Part shown: positions 18,472 to 27,450 of the stretch, piece after piece
How the letters are laid out: each line of letters opens with the position of its first letter
Position numbering within the stretch: position 1 is the stretch's first letter
Assembly (NCBI GenBank): GCA_947259355.1
Contig: CAMYMF010000035.1
Span: 1 to 41,514, forward strand
Direction of reading: 5' to 3'
DNA length: 41,514 nucleotides
Source of the DNA: an uncultured Nitrospirota bacterium
GTDB taxonomy: Bacteria > CG2-30-53-67
The notes under the pieces: generated by a model
The model's database searches: none
What the model saw: only the letters and a program-made list of their open reading frames with translations
Told to the model about the DNA's origin: nothing
Program-made: the position numbers and the translations under genes

Positions 18472-19629
18472 ATGCGTGCCTGCCGACGGATGATCTTTTT
18501 TCTGTGCTGCCTGCTCGTCACGGCGCCGGCGGCGTTCGGTTCAGACCCCGCGAACACGGGGACCCTGGGGGCGGGCGATTACGCGGCCGCCATCCTCATC
18601 AATGCCCGCTCGGGAGAAGTGCTCTACGAGCGCGATGCCCATCGACAGCATCCACCGGCCTCCATGGTGAAGATGATGCTGGTGCTGCTGGTCATGGAAG
18701 GGCTGGAAGCGGGCACCCTCACGCTGGAGGATCCCGTTGCCACCTCTGCCAGAGCCAGCACTTTCGGGGGCTCTCAGGTCTATTTGAAGCACGGAGAGGT
18801 GTTCTCCCTGGGGGAGATGATGCAGGCGGTCATGATCCATTCTGCGAACGATGCCAGTGTGGCCGTGGCGGAGTTCCTGGCGGGAAGTATGGCGGCCTGT
18901 GTGGCACGCATGAATGCGCGGGCCCGCGCGCTGGGAATGGTGGATACCGTCTTTCACAGTGTGGACGGCTTGCCGCCTCGCAGGGGCCGGCAGCCCGACC
19001 TCTCCACCGCTTACGATCTCTCCATTCTGGCCCAGGAGCTGACCCGGTACCCGCAGGTGCTCCATTGGGCATCCACGAAGCGTGCACCCTTCCGGGGCGG
19101 TGCGTTTATCCTGACGAACACGAACAAACTCATCGGACGATTCCCCGGCGCGGATGGCCTGAAGACAGGATATTACCGGAAGGCCGGCTACAATCTGACC
19201 GCCACGGCCGCGCGGGGAGGGCTCCGCATGATCTCCGTGGTTATGGGCGCGTCCAGCAACCGCGCCCGTACGCGGGAGACGGCCAGACTGCTGAAGTCCG
19301 GCTTTGACATGTACAACCAGGTCCAGGCCTTGAAAGAAGGCGAACCGGTCCCGGCGGCCGTTCCCGTGGCCGGCGGTATGCTCGCGCAGGTGACCGTGGC
19401 CCCCGTCCGGGATGTCTTCGTCCATGTCCGGCGCGGAGCTGAGTCGGCGGTGCGCACAGAGCTGACGGCGCCCGCGTTCATCGAAGCGCCCGTGGTCAAG
19501 GGAAAACCCTATGGTGAGATTCTGGTGAAGTACGGCGACCGGGAGGTGGCCCGTGTCCAGGCGATCGCCATGGATGCCATTCCTGAAGCCCCCCTATTCC
19601 ACCGTCTCCTGATGCAATACTTCGACTGA
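18472..19629 (+). CDS. D-alanyl-D-alanine carboxypeptidase (PBP5/6-like)
   Basis: This serine peptidase of the S11 family would trim the terminal D-Ala from peptidoglycan pentapeptides in the periplasm. The 385-residue product has an N-terminal signal peptide (RMIFFLCCLLVTAPAAFG). The three active-site motifs are S64-M-V-K67, S124-A-N126 and K231-T-G233. A PBP5-type beta-rich C-terminal domain spans about 280-370. The last residues (FHRLLMQYF) could be a short amphipathic membrane anchor. It appears monocistronic between ilvD and ilvB. Which dac paralogue it is cannot be said. Confidence 0.93.
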   Translation: MRACRRMIFFLCCLLVTAPAAFGSDPANTGTLGAGDYAAAILINARSGEVLYERDAHRQHPPASMVKMMLVLLVMEGLEAGTLTLEDPVATSARASTFGGSQVYLKHGEVFSLGEMMQAVMIHSANDASVAVAEFLAGSMAACVARMNARARALGMVDTVFHSVDGLPPRRGRQPDLSTAYDLSILAQELTRYPQVLHWASTKRAPFRGGAFILTNTNKLIGRFPGADGLKTGYYRKAGYNLTATAARGGLRMISVVMGASSNRARTRETARLLKSGFDMYNQVQALKEGEPVPAAVPVAGGMLAQVTVAPVRDVFVHVRRGAESAVRTELTAPAFIEAPVVKGKPYGEILVKYGDREVARVQAIAMDAIPEAPLFHRLLMQYFD

Positions 19630-19736
19630 GTCTGGCGTCCATCCTGAGGCAAACCGCCACACCACCCCATCGGTAGAAGTGGGATCTCCGTCGTCGACGT
19701 CGCGCCGGCAGTTTCATGCAATGGGCGAATTTCCGC

Positions 19737-19765
19737 TTGTTTTTGGCCTCCAACAATGATAATGT
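19737..19765 (+). promoter_or_regulatory. Candidate promoter for ilvBNC-pssA
   Basis: TTGTTT (19737-19742), a 17-nt spacer and TAATGT (19760-19765) sit in the AT-richer part of the 206-nt gap before ilvB. Transcription would start near 19772, which would exclude the in-frame ATG at 19716 and supports the ilvB start at 19836. No leader peptide or T-box is seen here. Confidence 0.4.
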
Positions 19766-19835
19766 TTCCAAATTTCGCTCACCCCGATATTGGATGGGTT
19801 CACAGGATCATGCGGAGAAGGGCAATCTGAAAACC

Positions 19836-21581
19836 ATGAAACTCTCCGGTGCGGAAATCTTCGTCGAGTGCCTCAAGCGCGAGAAGGTCGATACCATTTT
19901 TGGCTATCCCGGCGGTGTTCTGCTGAACATCTATGATGTCCTGCACCAGCAGCGGGACATTCGTCACATTTTGACGAAGCACGAACAGGGCGCCGTCCAC
20001 GCGGCCGACGGCTATGCCCGCGCCTCGGGCAAGCCCGGCGTGGTGCTGGTGACCTCCGGTCCCGGTGCGACCAATACGGTCACCGGCATTGCCACCGCCT
20101 TCATGGACTCCATTCCCCTGGTGATCTTCACGGGGCAGGTGCCCATGTCGATGATCGGCAATGACGCCTTTCAGGAGGCCGATATTGTCGGCATCACCCG
20201 CCCCTGCACCAAACACAACTATTTGGTCAGCCATGTCTCCAAACTGGCCTCCACCATCAAGGAGGCCTTTCACATCGCGACCCACGGGCGCCCCGGCCCC
20301 GTGCTCATCGACCTGCCCAAGGATGTCACGGTCAATCAGACGGACTTCAAGTATCCCGCCCGTGTAGAACTCAAGGGCTTCAAGCCGAATTACGAGGGCA
20401 ACTTGCAGCAGATCAAACGGGCTCTGCAGGCGATTAAAAAGGCCGAGCGGCCCCTCCTGTTCACTGGCGGTGGTGTCATCCTCTCCAACGCGGCCAACGA
20501 GTTGCGCAAGCTCGCCCGTAAAACGAATATCCCCGTCACGAGCTCCCTCATGGGGCTCGGCGCCTTCCCCGGCGATCATCCCCTCTTTCTGGGGATGCTG
20601 GGGATGCACGGGACCTACGCGGCGAACATGAGCATCCAGAACACCGATCTCATCATTGCCGTGGGCGCACGGTTTGATGACCGGGTGACGGGCAGGATCG
20701 AATCCTTTGCCCCGAAAGCGGGCATTGTACATTTTGATATCGATCCCACCTCGATCAAGAAGAACATCCGCGTCGACATTCCGGTGGTGGGCGACTGTGC
20801 AAACGTTCTCAAGCAGATGAATCGGCTCCTGGCGGCCGAGCGTGGCATTCCGTGGAAGAAGAAGCACGCCGACTGGTTGGCGCAGATCGACGCATGGCGC
20901 AAAGCGTATCCCATGACCTATCCGGAACGCAAAGGGAAGATCGCGCCGCAGTACGTCGTGGAACAGATTCACAAGCTGACCAAGGGCGAGGCCATCATCA
21001 CCACCGAGGTGGGCCAGAACCAGATGTGGGCGGCCCAATTTTTCAGATTCAAGCATCCGCGGCAGTTTCTCTCCTCCGGGGGGCTTGGCACCATGGGCTA
21101 TGGCTTTCCCGCGGCCATCGGGGCCCAGTTCGCGTGCCCCGACAAGGTGGTCTTCGACATTGCAGGCGACGGCAGCATCCAGATGAATATCCAGGAGCTG
21201 GCCACCGCGGTGCAGCATCGCCTGCCGGTGAATGTCGCCATCCTGGACAACCGTTTTCTCGGGATGGTGCGGCAGTGGCAGCAGCTGTTCTATGAATGCC
21301 GCTATTCGTCCACCTGTCTGCACAGTGGACCCGACTTTGTTCGGCTGGCCGAAGCCTACGGGGCGGTGGGGCTGCGGATCACGGAGAAAGAAGATGTCCC
21401 GGACGCCATTCGCGAGGCCATTGCCACCAAGAATACGGTGCTGCTCGATTTCATCATAGACCGGGAAGCCAACGTCATGCCCATGGTCCCGGCGGGTGCG
21501 TCCATCGATGAGATGATGTTGGACGACGGCAAAGGAAAGAAGAGTCTGCCCAAGAAGCAGGCGGACAAGATTACCGGGTAA
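19836..21581 (+). CDS. ilvB: Acetolactate synthase large subunit
   Basis: IlvB condenses pyruvate with pyruvate or 2-oxobutyrate, the first common step of branched-chain synthesis. From ATG 19836 the product is 581 residues and starts MKLSGAEIFVECLKREKVD, as in close family members. The catalytic Glu50 (KHEQGAVHAADGYA) and the ThDP/Mg motif starting GDGS (444-447) are present. The FAD and central domains are intact. In-frame ATGs at 19716 and 19794 would add up to 40 residues that do not resemble the family and would overlap the candidate promoter. It is followed by ilvN. Confidence 0.96.
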   Translation: MKLSGAEIFVECLKREKVDTIFGYPGGVLLNIYDVLHQQRDIRHILTKHEQGAVHAADGYARASGKPGVVLVTSGPGATNTVTGIATAFMDSIPLVIFTGQVPMSMIGNDAFQEADIVGITRPCTKHNYLVSHVSKLASTIKEAFHIATHGRPGPVLIDLPKDVTVNQTDFKYPARVELKGFKPNYEGNLQQIKRALQAIKKAERPLLFTGGGVILSNAANELRKLARKTNIPVTSSLMGLGAFPGDHPLFLGMLGMHGTYAANMSIQNTDLIIAVGARFDDRVTGRIESFAPKAGIVHFDIDPTSIKKNIRVDIPVVGDCANVLKQMNRLLAAERGIPWKKKHADWLAQIDAWRKAYPMTYPERKGKIAPQYVVEQIHKLTKGEAIITTEVGQNQMWAAQFFRFKHPRQFLSSGGLGTMGYGFPAAIGAQFACPDKVVFDIAGDGSIQMNIQELATAVQHRLPVNVAILDNRFLGMVRQWQQLFYECRYSSTCLHSGPDFVRLAEAYGAVGLRITEKEDVPDAIREAIATKNTVLLDFIIDREANVMPMVPAGASIDEMMLDDGKGKKSLPKKQADKITG

Positions 21582-21669
21582 CGGGCCGTGCAGCTTCCCC
21601 CCTGCCGTCGGGAAGCCATCCAGTGCTGTTACAGCGCCCGCGGCCCATCGCTTTCGTTGAGAGTGACCG

Positions 21670-22149
21670 ATGCGTCATACCATTTCGGTGCTGGTGGAGA
21701 ACAAGTTCGGGGTTCTGGCTCGGGTGGCCGGACTCTTCAGCGGCCGGGGGTTCAATATTGAAACATTGAATGTGGCGCCCACCCTCGATCCGGCCTTCTC
21801 GCAGATGACCATTGTCACCTCCGGAGACGACCGGATCCTCGAGCAGATCACCAAGCAGCTCAACAAACTGATCAATGTGATCAAAGTGACCGACTACGCC
21901 GGGGACATTACTTACCTCAATCGTGAGCTGGTGCTCATCAAAGTGACGGCCAAATCGGAACACCGGGCGGAGGCCCTGCGTATCACGGACATCTTCCGGG
22001 CAAAGGTGGTCGATTCTGGACCCACCCACTACACCATCGAGGTGACCGGCAATCCGGCGAAGATCAGCGGGGTGATCGAGATGTTGCGGCCCCTGGGTAT
22101 CAAATCGATTGTGCGAACCGGTCCTGTGGCCATGGCCCGGGAGCGTTGA
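21670..22149 (+). CDS. ilvN: Acetolactate synthase small (regulatory) subunit
   Basis: This subunit activates IlvB and confers valine feedback inhibition. The 159-residue product has an N-terminal ACT domain (MRHTISVLVENKFGVLARVAG; GRGFNIETLNVAPT) and the C-terminal ALS_ss domain (ELVLIKVTA). Length is typical. It lies between ilvB and ilvC, the normal order. It could equally be called ilvH. Confidence 0.96.
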   Translation: MRHTISVLVENKFGVLARVAGLFSGRGFNIETLNVAPTLDPAFSQMTIVTSGDDRILEQITKQLNKLINVIKVTDYAGDITYLNRELVLIKVTAKSEHRAEALRITDIFRAKVVDSGPTHYTIEVTGNPAKISGVIEMLRPLGIKSIVRTGPVAMARER

Positions 22150-22192
22150 GAGATGATGCGAACGACACGGGGACCCAGAGGGAGGAGAGGGC

Positions 22193-23206
22193 ATGAAGAT
22201 TTATTACGACAAAGATGCGCAGCCGGCGGTGTTGAAGAAACGCAGGATCGCTGTTATCGGATACGGTAGCCAGGGGCATGCCCAGTCCCAGAATTTGAGG
22301 GACAGCGGCATGAAGGTGGTCGTCAGTGAGGTCAAAGGCTCCGCTCCCTGGAAACAGGCTCAGAAAGATGGCATGGAGGTGATGGAGGCGGCGGAGGCCG
22401 CGGAGTGGGCCGATGTGATTCAGATCCTGGTGCCCGATGAACTGCAGGCCCGGGTCTACAGCCAGTATATCGCCCCCCATCTGACGAAGGGCAATGTGCT
22501 CTGCTTTTCCCACGGCTTCAACATCCACTACGGGCAAATCGTTCCCCCTGCGAACGTGAACGTGATGATGGTGGCCCCCAAGGGACCGGGGCACCTGGTG
22601 CGCCATGAATATCTGCAGAAGAGCGGTGTGCCCGCGCTGATTGCGGTCCACCAGGACCCGTCACGGAACACCAAAAAGATCGCGCTCGCCTACGCCCGGG
22701 CCATTGGTGCTGGACGGGCCGGTATCATCGAGACCACCTTCCGTGAAGAGACGGAGACCGATCTCTTCGGTGAGCAGGCCGTGTTGTGCGGCGGCTGCAC
22801 CGAGCTGGTGATCGCCGGTTTTGAAACCCTTGTGGAGGCGGGTTATTCCCCTGAGATGGCCTATTTCGAATGTCTCCATGAGCTGAAATTGATCGTCGAT
22901 CTGATGCAGGAGGGGGGCATCGCGAACATGCGCTACTCCATCAGCAACACTGCGGAATACGGGGATCTGACGCGCGGGCCCCGCGTGATCGGCTGGGAAG
23001 CCCGGGGGGCCATGAAGCAGATCCTGACGGACATCCAGGACGGCACGTTCGCGCGCGAATGGATCTTGGAGAATCGTGCCAATGCACCGGTGCTGAACGC
23101 GCTGCGGCGAAAGGGGGAAGCCCACCCCATTGAGGCGGTGGGCAAGAAGCTCCGCTCCATGATGAGCTGGTTGCGTAAAGCCAAGCTGGTCAAAGAGAAG
23201 AAGTAG
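22193..23206 (+). CDS. ilvC: Ketol-acid reductoisomerase, class I, possibly NADH-preferring
   Basis: IlvC isomerises and reduces acetolactate to dihydroxyisovalerate. The 337-residue class I product has [13 protein letters not shown] (23-35), the APKGPGH segment, ETDLFGEQ with metal ligands Asp and Glu, and [12 protein letters not shown]. The loop after beta-strand B reads [11 protein letters not shown] (43-53). Most NADPH enzymes have GLR-x-G-S-x-S-W there. Glu46 at the strand end and Pro52 replacing the usual Ser would disfavour the NADP 2'-phosphate. Cofactor preference is inference. A GGGAGGAGAGGGC Shine-Dalgarno precedes the ATG. Confidence 0.96.
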   Translation: MKIYYDKDAQPAVLKKRRIAVIGYGSQGHAQSQNLRDSGMKVVVSEVKGSAPWKQAQKDGMEVMEAAEAAEWADVIQILVPDELQARVYSQYIAPHLTKGNVLCFSHGFNIHYGQIVPPANVNVMMVAPKGPGHLVRHEYLQKSGVPALIAVHQDPSRNTKKIALAYARAIGAGRAGIIETTFREETETDLFGEQAVLCGGCTELVIAGFETLVEAGYSPEMAYFECLHELKLIVDLMQEGGIANMRYSISNTAEYGDLTRGPRVIGWEARGAMKQILTDIQDGTFAREWILENRANAPVLNALRRKGEAHPIEAVGKKLRSMMSWLRKAKLVKEKK

Positions 23207-23234
23207 TCTGCGACGCTCGGGCGGCAGGATTTTC

Positions 23235-24005
23235 ATGGACAAGGTCGAAGAACGCCCCAGGGGCATCTATCTTCTGCCCAACGTCTTCACCACCGGCAAT
23301 CTGTTTGCCGGTTTCTTTTCCATCATTGCCTCCGTGAATGGCGAATACGAGAAGGCGGCCGTTGCCATCCTGATCGGCGGGATCTTCGATGCCGTCGACG
23401 GGAAGATCGCCCGCTGGACACGCTCCACGTCGCGCTTCGGCGTGGAGTACGACTCGCTGTCCGACTTGGTGACCTTCGGCATGGCCCCAGCCATTCTGAG
23501 CTTCCTCTGGGCCCTCCAGCCCTTTGGGCGCGTCGGTTGGCTCGCAGCCTTCGGTTTCGTGGTGGCCGGGGCCTTTCGACTGGCTCGGTTCAACGCCAAT
23601 GTGGATGTGGTGGACAAGCAGTACTTCGTGGGGCTCCCCATCCCGGCAGGGGCCGGGGTGATTGCCACATCGGTTCTGGCCTACCACCAGCACTTCGGGT
23701 ACTCCGAGACGGACAAACCCTTCTGGTTCGTCGTGGTGGTGCTGGGTGTCGCCTTCCTCATGGTGAGCAATATCTCCTACTACAGTTTCAAGGATATCGA
23801 TTTGCTCAAGCGGCGGCCCTTCAAGATCCTGGTTTTTCTGGTTCTGGCGGCGCTCGTCATCGCGGCCCGGCCCGAAACCTTTCTCTTCCTGCTGGCGGTC
23901 TCCTATGCCCTGTCGGGACTGATCCAGCGGATTCGGCACCGAAAGAGCATAGATGTGCTTGACATCGACGATGAGGATGTAGTAAAAGAGGACGAACGAC
24001 CATGA
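23235..24005 (+). CDS. pssA: CDP-diacylglycerol-serine O-phosphatidyltransferase
   Basis: PssA makes phosphatidylserine from CDP-diacylglycerol and L-serine in the inner membrane. The 256-residue product has several membrane helices and the exact CDP-alcohol phosphotransferase motif D55-G-x2-A-R-x8-G69-x3-D73-x3-D77. It lies 28 nt after ilvC and its stop overlaps the start of the T-box leader. Placement between ilvC and leuA is also known in related bacteria. Confidence 0.94.
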   Translation: MDKVEERPRGIYLLPNVFTTGNLFAGFFSIIASVNGEYEKAAVAILIGGIFDAVDGKIARWTRSTSRFGVEYDSLSDLVTFGMAPAILSFLWALQPFGRVGWLAAFGFVVAGAFRLARFNANVDVVDKQYFVGLPIPAGAGVIATSVLAYHQHFGYSETDKPFWFVVVVLGVAFLMVSNISYYSFKDIDLLKRRPFKILVFLVLAALVIAARPETFLFLLAVSYALSGLIQRIRHRKSIDVLDIDDEDVVKEDERP

Positions 24006-24260
24006 AGAGGAGTAGTAGGGGCGGGCCTCGCTCCAGAGAGCCGGTGGTGGGTGCGAACCGGTGCGGGGAACCCCGAACTCGCCTCGGAGTCGCGGGGGTG
24101 AACACAGGACGCTAGCCTCCGCCGGGTGGTTCCCGTGAGTGAACCGAAATGAAGGGCGCCCGATGCAGCGCAGGGCGCCGAATCAGGGTGGTACCACGTG
24201 GGCAAGAATCGGACCCTCGTCCCTGGCTGAACGGCAGGCTTGAGACGAGGGTCTTTTTTT
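24003..24260 (+). promoter_or_regulatory. T-box riboswitch, leucine-specific, controlling leuA
   Basis: A T-box leader senses uncharged tRNA and allows readthrough of a terminator. Stem I starts with GAGG (24007-24010) pairing to CCTC (24082-24085). An AGTA loop-E element (24011-24014) faces the specifier loop GAACTC. The specifier codon is CTC (24078-24080), Leu. The distal part has AGAGAG and the CCGGT/ACCGG stem (24041-24061) with the conserved apical loop. GGCGCCC (24155) pairs with GGGCGCC (24173). The T-box proper AGGGTGGTACCACG (24185-24198) has TGGT, which would pair with an ACCA tRNA end, in agreement with tRNA-Leu A73. No strong promoter lies within it, so it may act on transcripts from ilvBNC-pssA. 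Confidence 0.95.
24212..24260 (+). terminator. Intrinsic terminator of the leuA T-box
   Basis: GACCCTCGTC (24212-24221) pairs perfectly with GACGAGGGTC (24244-24253) and is followed by seven Ts (24254-24260). Its position directly after the T-box sequence fits the alternative terminator that forms when tRNA-Leu is charged. leuA starts 34 nt downstream. Confidence 0.95.
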
Positions 24261-24293
24261 CTGTAGTTGCACCGTTAGCCAGAAAGGCTCACC

Positions 24294-25835
24294 ATGGACG
24301 ACAGGGTCCGCATTTTCGATACCACCCTGCGGGACGGCGAGCAGTCCCCGGGCTGTAGCATGAACATTGACGAGAAGATTCGCGTGGCGCGCCAATTGGC
24401 CGCCCTGCAGGTCGATGTCATCGAGGCGGGGTTTCCCATCGCCTCTCCCGGGGACTTTGAGGCGGTCCGGGAGGTGGCCCGCAAGGTCGAGGGCCCCATC
24501 ATCTGCGGACTGGCCCGGGCTGTGGAAAAAGATATCGACCGGGCCTGGGACGCGGTTCGGGAAGCGAAACATGCCCGCATTCACACCTTCATTGCCACCT
24601 CCGATCTGCACCTGCAGTTCAAGCTGAAAATGAGCCGGGAGGTGGTGCTGGAGCGGGCCGCATGGGCCGTGGCCCATGCGAAGCGTTACACGGAGGATGT
24701 TGAGTTTTCCGCAGAAGACGCGGCACGTTCCGACGTCGATTTCCTCTGCCGGGTGGTGGAGGCCGCCATCGGTGCCGGCGCCAACACGGTGAACATCCCC
24801 GACACTGTGGGGTATGCCATCCCGGAGGAGTTCGGTCGTCTCATCGCCACCCTCCGAGAGCGGGTCCCTAATATCGACCAGGCGGTCATCAGCGTGCATT
24901 GCCACAACGATCTGGGGCTGGCGGTGGCCAACTCGCTGGCCGCGGTGCGCAACGGTGCCCGTCAGGTAGAGTGCACCGTCAACGGATTGGGTGAACGGGC
25001 CGGCAACGCGTCTCTGGAAGAGGTGGTCATGGCGATACGGACGCGGCGGAACCTCTTCGGGTTGCACACGAATGTGCGCACAAAGAAGATCCATCAGAGC
25101 TCCCGTCTGGTCAGCGACATCACCGGCATGGTCGTTCAGGCGAATAAGGCGGTGGTCGGGGCCAACGCGTTTGCCCACGAGTCAGGCATTCACCAGGACG
25201 GTTTTCTCAAGAAGCAGGAGACCTATGAGATCATGACGCCCGAGTCCATCGGCCTGTCCCAAAGCACGCTGGTGCTCGGGAAACACTCTGGCCGCCACGC
25301 CTTCCGGGCGCGGCTGGAGGAGATGGGGTATCACCTCAGTGAAGCGGAGACCAACCGGGCCTTCGAACGATTCAAGAGCCTGGCCGATGCCAAGAAAGAG
25401 ATTTTCGACGAAGACATCGTTGCGCTCATTGCCGACGAAGTCTACCGAATCCCCGACATCTTTGAACTGGAGGAGATGGAAGCTCACAGCGTCACCGGAC
25501 AGCCGCCCCGGGCGCGGGTCCGCATGCGGGTCGACGGCCAGATCCTGGAGAAAGCGTCAACGGGCGACGGCCCGGTAGACGCCGTCTACTCAGCCATCAA
25601 GCAGATCACCGGTTCCGAATCGCCGCTGGTGGGATACTTCGTCAAGGGCATCACCGGCGGGACCGATGCCCAGGGTGAAGTCACCGCCAGAGTTCAGGAG
25701 GGCGACCAGATCTTCATCGGCCAGGGTGCAGACACCGACATCATTGTCGCCTCCGCGCGGGCCTATGTGAATGCCTTGAACAAGCTGGAGCATTGGAAGA
25801 GAAAGAAGGTTAAAGATGAAAACTCAAAGATCTAA
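24294..25835 (+). CDS. leuA: 2-isopropylmalate synthase
   Basis: LeuA condenses acetyl-CoA with 2-oxoisovalerate, the first committed step to leucine. The 513-residue product has the catalytic TIM-barrel start [13 protein letters not shown] (8-20) and the metal-binding HCHNDLG (His202, His204). [14 protein letters not shown] and HESGIHQDG are also present. The C-terminal regulatory domain (about 390-505) is the site of leucine feedback in this family. The last residues (KVKDENSKI) are encoded by an AAAGAT-rich repeat-like stretch. AGAAAGG precedes ATG 24294. Confidence 0.97.
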   Translation: MDDRVRIFDTTLRDGEQSPGCSMNIDEKIRVARQLAALQVDVIEAGFPIASPGDFEAVREVARKVEGPIICGLARAVEKDIDRAWDAVREAKHARIHTFIATSDLHLQFKLKMSREVVLERAAWAVAHAKRYTEDVEFSAEDAARSDVDFLCRVVEAAIGAGANTVNIPDTVGYAIPEEFGRLIATLRERVPNIDQAVISVHCHNDLGLAVANSLAAVRNGARQVECTVNGLGERAGNASLEEVVMAIRTRRNLFGLHTNVRTKKIHQSSRLVSDITGMVVQANKAVVGANAFAHESGIHQDGFLKKQETYEIMTPESIGLSQSTLVLGKHSGRHAFRARLEEMGYHLSEAETNRAFERFKSLADAKKEIFDEDIVALIADEVYRIPDIFELEEMEAHSVTGQPPRARVRMRVDGQILEKASTGDGPVDAVYSAIKQITGSESPLVGYFVKGITGGTDAQGEVTARVQEGDQIFIGQGADTDIIVASARAYVNALNKLEHWKRKKVKDENSKI

Positions 25836-25882
25836 AGATAAAGATAAGGTGTTTCGTCTTTTTCCAATCCTTGATCTTTAGG
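25811..25882 (+). repeat. AAAGAT-rich repeat with dyad between leuA and leuC
   Basis: The end of leuA and the following gap contain several copies of AAAGAT (25811-25845). CTAAAGAT and AAGG in the left part can pair with CCTTGATCTTTAG (25869-25881) across a T-rich loop. The stretch is far more AT-rich than its surroundings. The complementary ATCTTT pattern returns at 27348-27379, after leuC. It may be a dispersed intergenic repeat or a weak terminator-like hairpin. Confidence 0.55.
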
Positions 25883-25909
25883 CTTTTATGTTTGCATTGG
25901 AGTTTTGTT

Positions 25910-27172
25910 ATGTCCATGACCATTACTGAGAAAATTCTCGCGGCCCACGCGAGTCGCAAGCGGGTCGAGCCGGGGGAGCTGATCACGGCGCGAGTCGACA
26001 TTGCGCTGGCCAATGACATCACCGCGCCCATCGCCATCAAGAAGTTCCGGGAGTCGGGAGCCACCAGGGTCTTTGACAAGGATTTCATTGCCCTGGTCCC
26101 GGATCACTTCGCGCCCAACAAAGACATCGAGTCCGCGCAGCAGTGCAAACTGCTGCGGGACTTTGCCCGCGAACAGGACCTGACCCACTACTTCGAAGTG
26201 GGAGAAATGGGGGTGGAGCATGCGCTGCTGCCGGAGCAGGGGATCGTGGTGCCCGGCGACCTGGTGATCGGGGCCGACTCCCACACCTGCACCTATGGCG
26301 GCCTGGGCGCGTTTTCCACCGGGATGGGCTCCACCGATCTGGCGGCTGCCTTCATTACGGGGGAGACCTGGTTGAAGGTACCCCAGTCGATGATGTTCAT
26401 CTTCAAAGGCAAACGCAACCGCTGGGTCGGCGGCAAGGACCTCATTCTCCACACCATCGGCGACATCGGCGTGGACGGCGCTCTGTATCGGGCCATGGAG
26501 TTCACCGGGGGAGTCATCGAGGCACTCCCCATGGAACATCGCCTGACCATGGCCAACATGGCCATCGAGGCGGGGGGCAAGAACGGCATCATCGCCCCCG
26601 ACGCCATCACCGAGAAATACGCGACCGGCCGGGCCCGGCGCAAACCGGTGTTCTATGCCAGCGACCCCGACGCCGCCTACTGCGACGTGCGGGAATATGA
26701 CTGTACGGGACTGCAGCCCCAGGTGGCTTTTCCCCATCTGCCCGAAAATGTGCACGATGTACGGGAGGCGGCAAACATCTCTATTGATCAAGTGGTGGTC
26801 GGATCCTGCACCAATGGGAGGCTCTCCGACCTGCGAGAAGCGGCCATGGTGCTCCGAGGCCACAAGGTGGCCCCCTATGTGCGGATGATCGTCATACCGG
26901 CCACCCAGAAAATCTATCGTGACGCCATGAAGGAGGGCCTCCTGGAGACCTTCATCGAAGCCGGTGCGGCCGTGAGCACCCCCACGTGCGGTCCCTGCCT
27001 CGGGGGCTATATGGGGATTCTCGCCCAGGGCGAGCGCGCCGTGGCGACCACGAACCGCAACTTCGTCGGGCGGATGGGCCATCCCGAGAGCGAAGTCTAC
27101 CTCTCCAATCCGGCCGTGGCGGCCGCCTCGGCGGTCACGGGAAAGATCACCCATCCGGAGGAGGTGGTTTAA
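25910..27172 (+). CDS. leuC: 3-isopropylmalate dehydratase large subunit
   Basis: LeuC with LeuD isomerises 2- to 3-isopropylmalate. ATG 25910 (GGAG at 25899-25902) gives 420 residues, the usual size of the shorter, archaeal-type LeuC. The [4Fe-4S] ligands are Cys300 (GSCTNG), Cys360 and Cys363 (CGPCLGG). The substrate-loop sequence [20 protein letters not shown] is present. Earlier in-frame ATGs would add 13 residues of non-family sequence lying in the repeat gap. The subfamily cannot be separated from homoaconitase by motif alone; the leu context decides. Confidence 0.95.
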   Translation: MSMTITEKILAAHASRKRVEPGELITARVDIALANDITAPIAIKKFRESGATRVFDKDFIALVPDHFAPNKDIESAQQCKLLRDFAREQDLTHYFEVGEMGVEHALLPEQGIVVPGDLVIGADSHTCTYGGLGAFSTGMGSTDLAAAFITGETWLKVPQSMMFIFKGKRNRWVGGKDLILHTIGDIGVDGALYRAMEFTGGVIEALPMEHRLTMANMAIEAGGKNGIIAPDAITEKYATGRARRKPVFYASDPDAAYCDVREYDCTGLQPQVAFPHLPENVHDVREAANISIDQVVVGSCTNGRLSDLREAAMVLRGHKVAPYVRMIVIPATQKIYRDAMKEGLLETFIEAGAAVSTPTCGPCLGGYMGILAQGERAVATTNRNFVGRMGHPESEVYLSNPAVAAASAVTGKITHPEEVV

Positions 27173-27180
27173 GGGCCTTT

Positions 27181-27205
27181 CACCGCAGACGCAAAGGGCG
27201 CAGAG
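27181..27205 (+). repeat. Intergenic GCAAAGGGCGCAGAG-type repeat
   Basis: CACCGCAGACGCAAAG followed by GGCGCAGAG lies just after the leuC stop. Sequences of this CACCGC...GCAAAGG.CGCAGAG form are, from memory, common dispersed intergenic repeats of unknown function in environmental bacteria. Its relation to the CACAAAGG unit 41 nt downstream is visible: both begin with CACC and have AAAGG-x-C.C cores. Confidence 0.55.
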
Positions 27206-27245
27206 AAAAGGCACTTTTTGGTAAAAGGCCAAGGCAAGAGCGATT

Positions 27246-27269
27246 CACCAGGCACAAAGGACACAAAGG
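27246..27269 (+). repeat. Intergenic GGCACAAAGGACACAAAGG repeat
   Basis: CACCAGGCACAAAGGACACAAAGG contains a direct tandem of ACAAAGG (27254-27260 and 27263-27269). It resembles the dispersed CACGAAGGACACGAAGG family. It sits in the 278-nt leuC-leuD gap with three other repeat-like strings; no gene is visible in that gap. Confidence 0.55.
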
Positions 27270-27283
27270 AAAGCAAGATTCTT

Positions 27284-27307
27284 GCTGAACGGCTAACAGC
27301 TAAGAGC
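27284..27307 (+). repeat. GCTGAACGGCTAACAGCTAAGAGC imperfect tandem
   Basis: The string is made of imperfect GCTAA/AGC units with internal dyad character (GCTGAACGGCTAACAGC). Similar GCTGATAGCTAACAGCT strings are, from memory, scattered in intergenic regions of many bacteria. No function can be assigned. Confidence 0.4.
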
Positions 27308-27347
27308 AATTTACCAGCAGAGACGGACTATAGGATTCTGCTCTATC

Positions 27348-27379
27348 TTTGACTCTTGATCTTTAATCTTTGATCTTTT
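27348..27379 (+). repeat. ATCTTT-rich repeat before leuD
   Basis: CTTGATCTTTAATCTTTGATCTTTT is three ATCTTT units, the reverse complement of the AAAGAT units at 25811-25845. The two stretches flank leuC in inverted orientation. The T-rich end could mimic a terminator, but no stable stem lies directly upstream. Confidence 0.5.
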
Positions 27380-27450
27380 CGAGTTGAGCAACTCATCCCA
27401 ACCAACGCACTGCCTCCGCGGTAACTGCGCAGCTCAATCAGGAGTAACAC

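Noticed and set aside
19716-19835. A 40-residue N-terminal extension or leader peptide for ilvB
   Set aside because: There is no Shine-Dalgarno at ATG 19716 or 19794, no run of Leu, Val or Ile codons, and a candidate promoter lies inside it.
27173-27450. CRISPR array in the leuC-leuD gap
   Set aside because: The repeats are different from each other, too short and without regular spacers.
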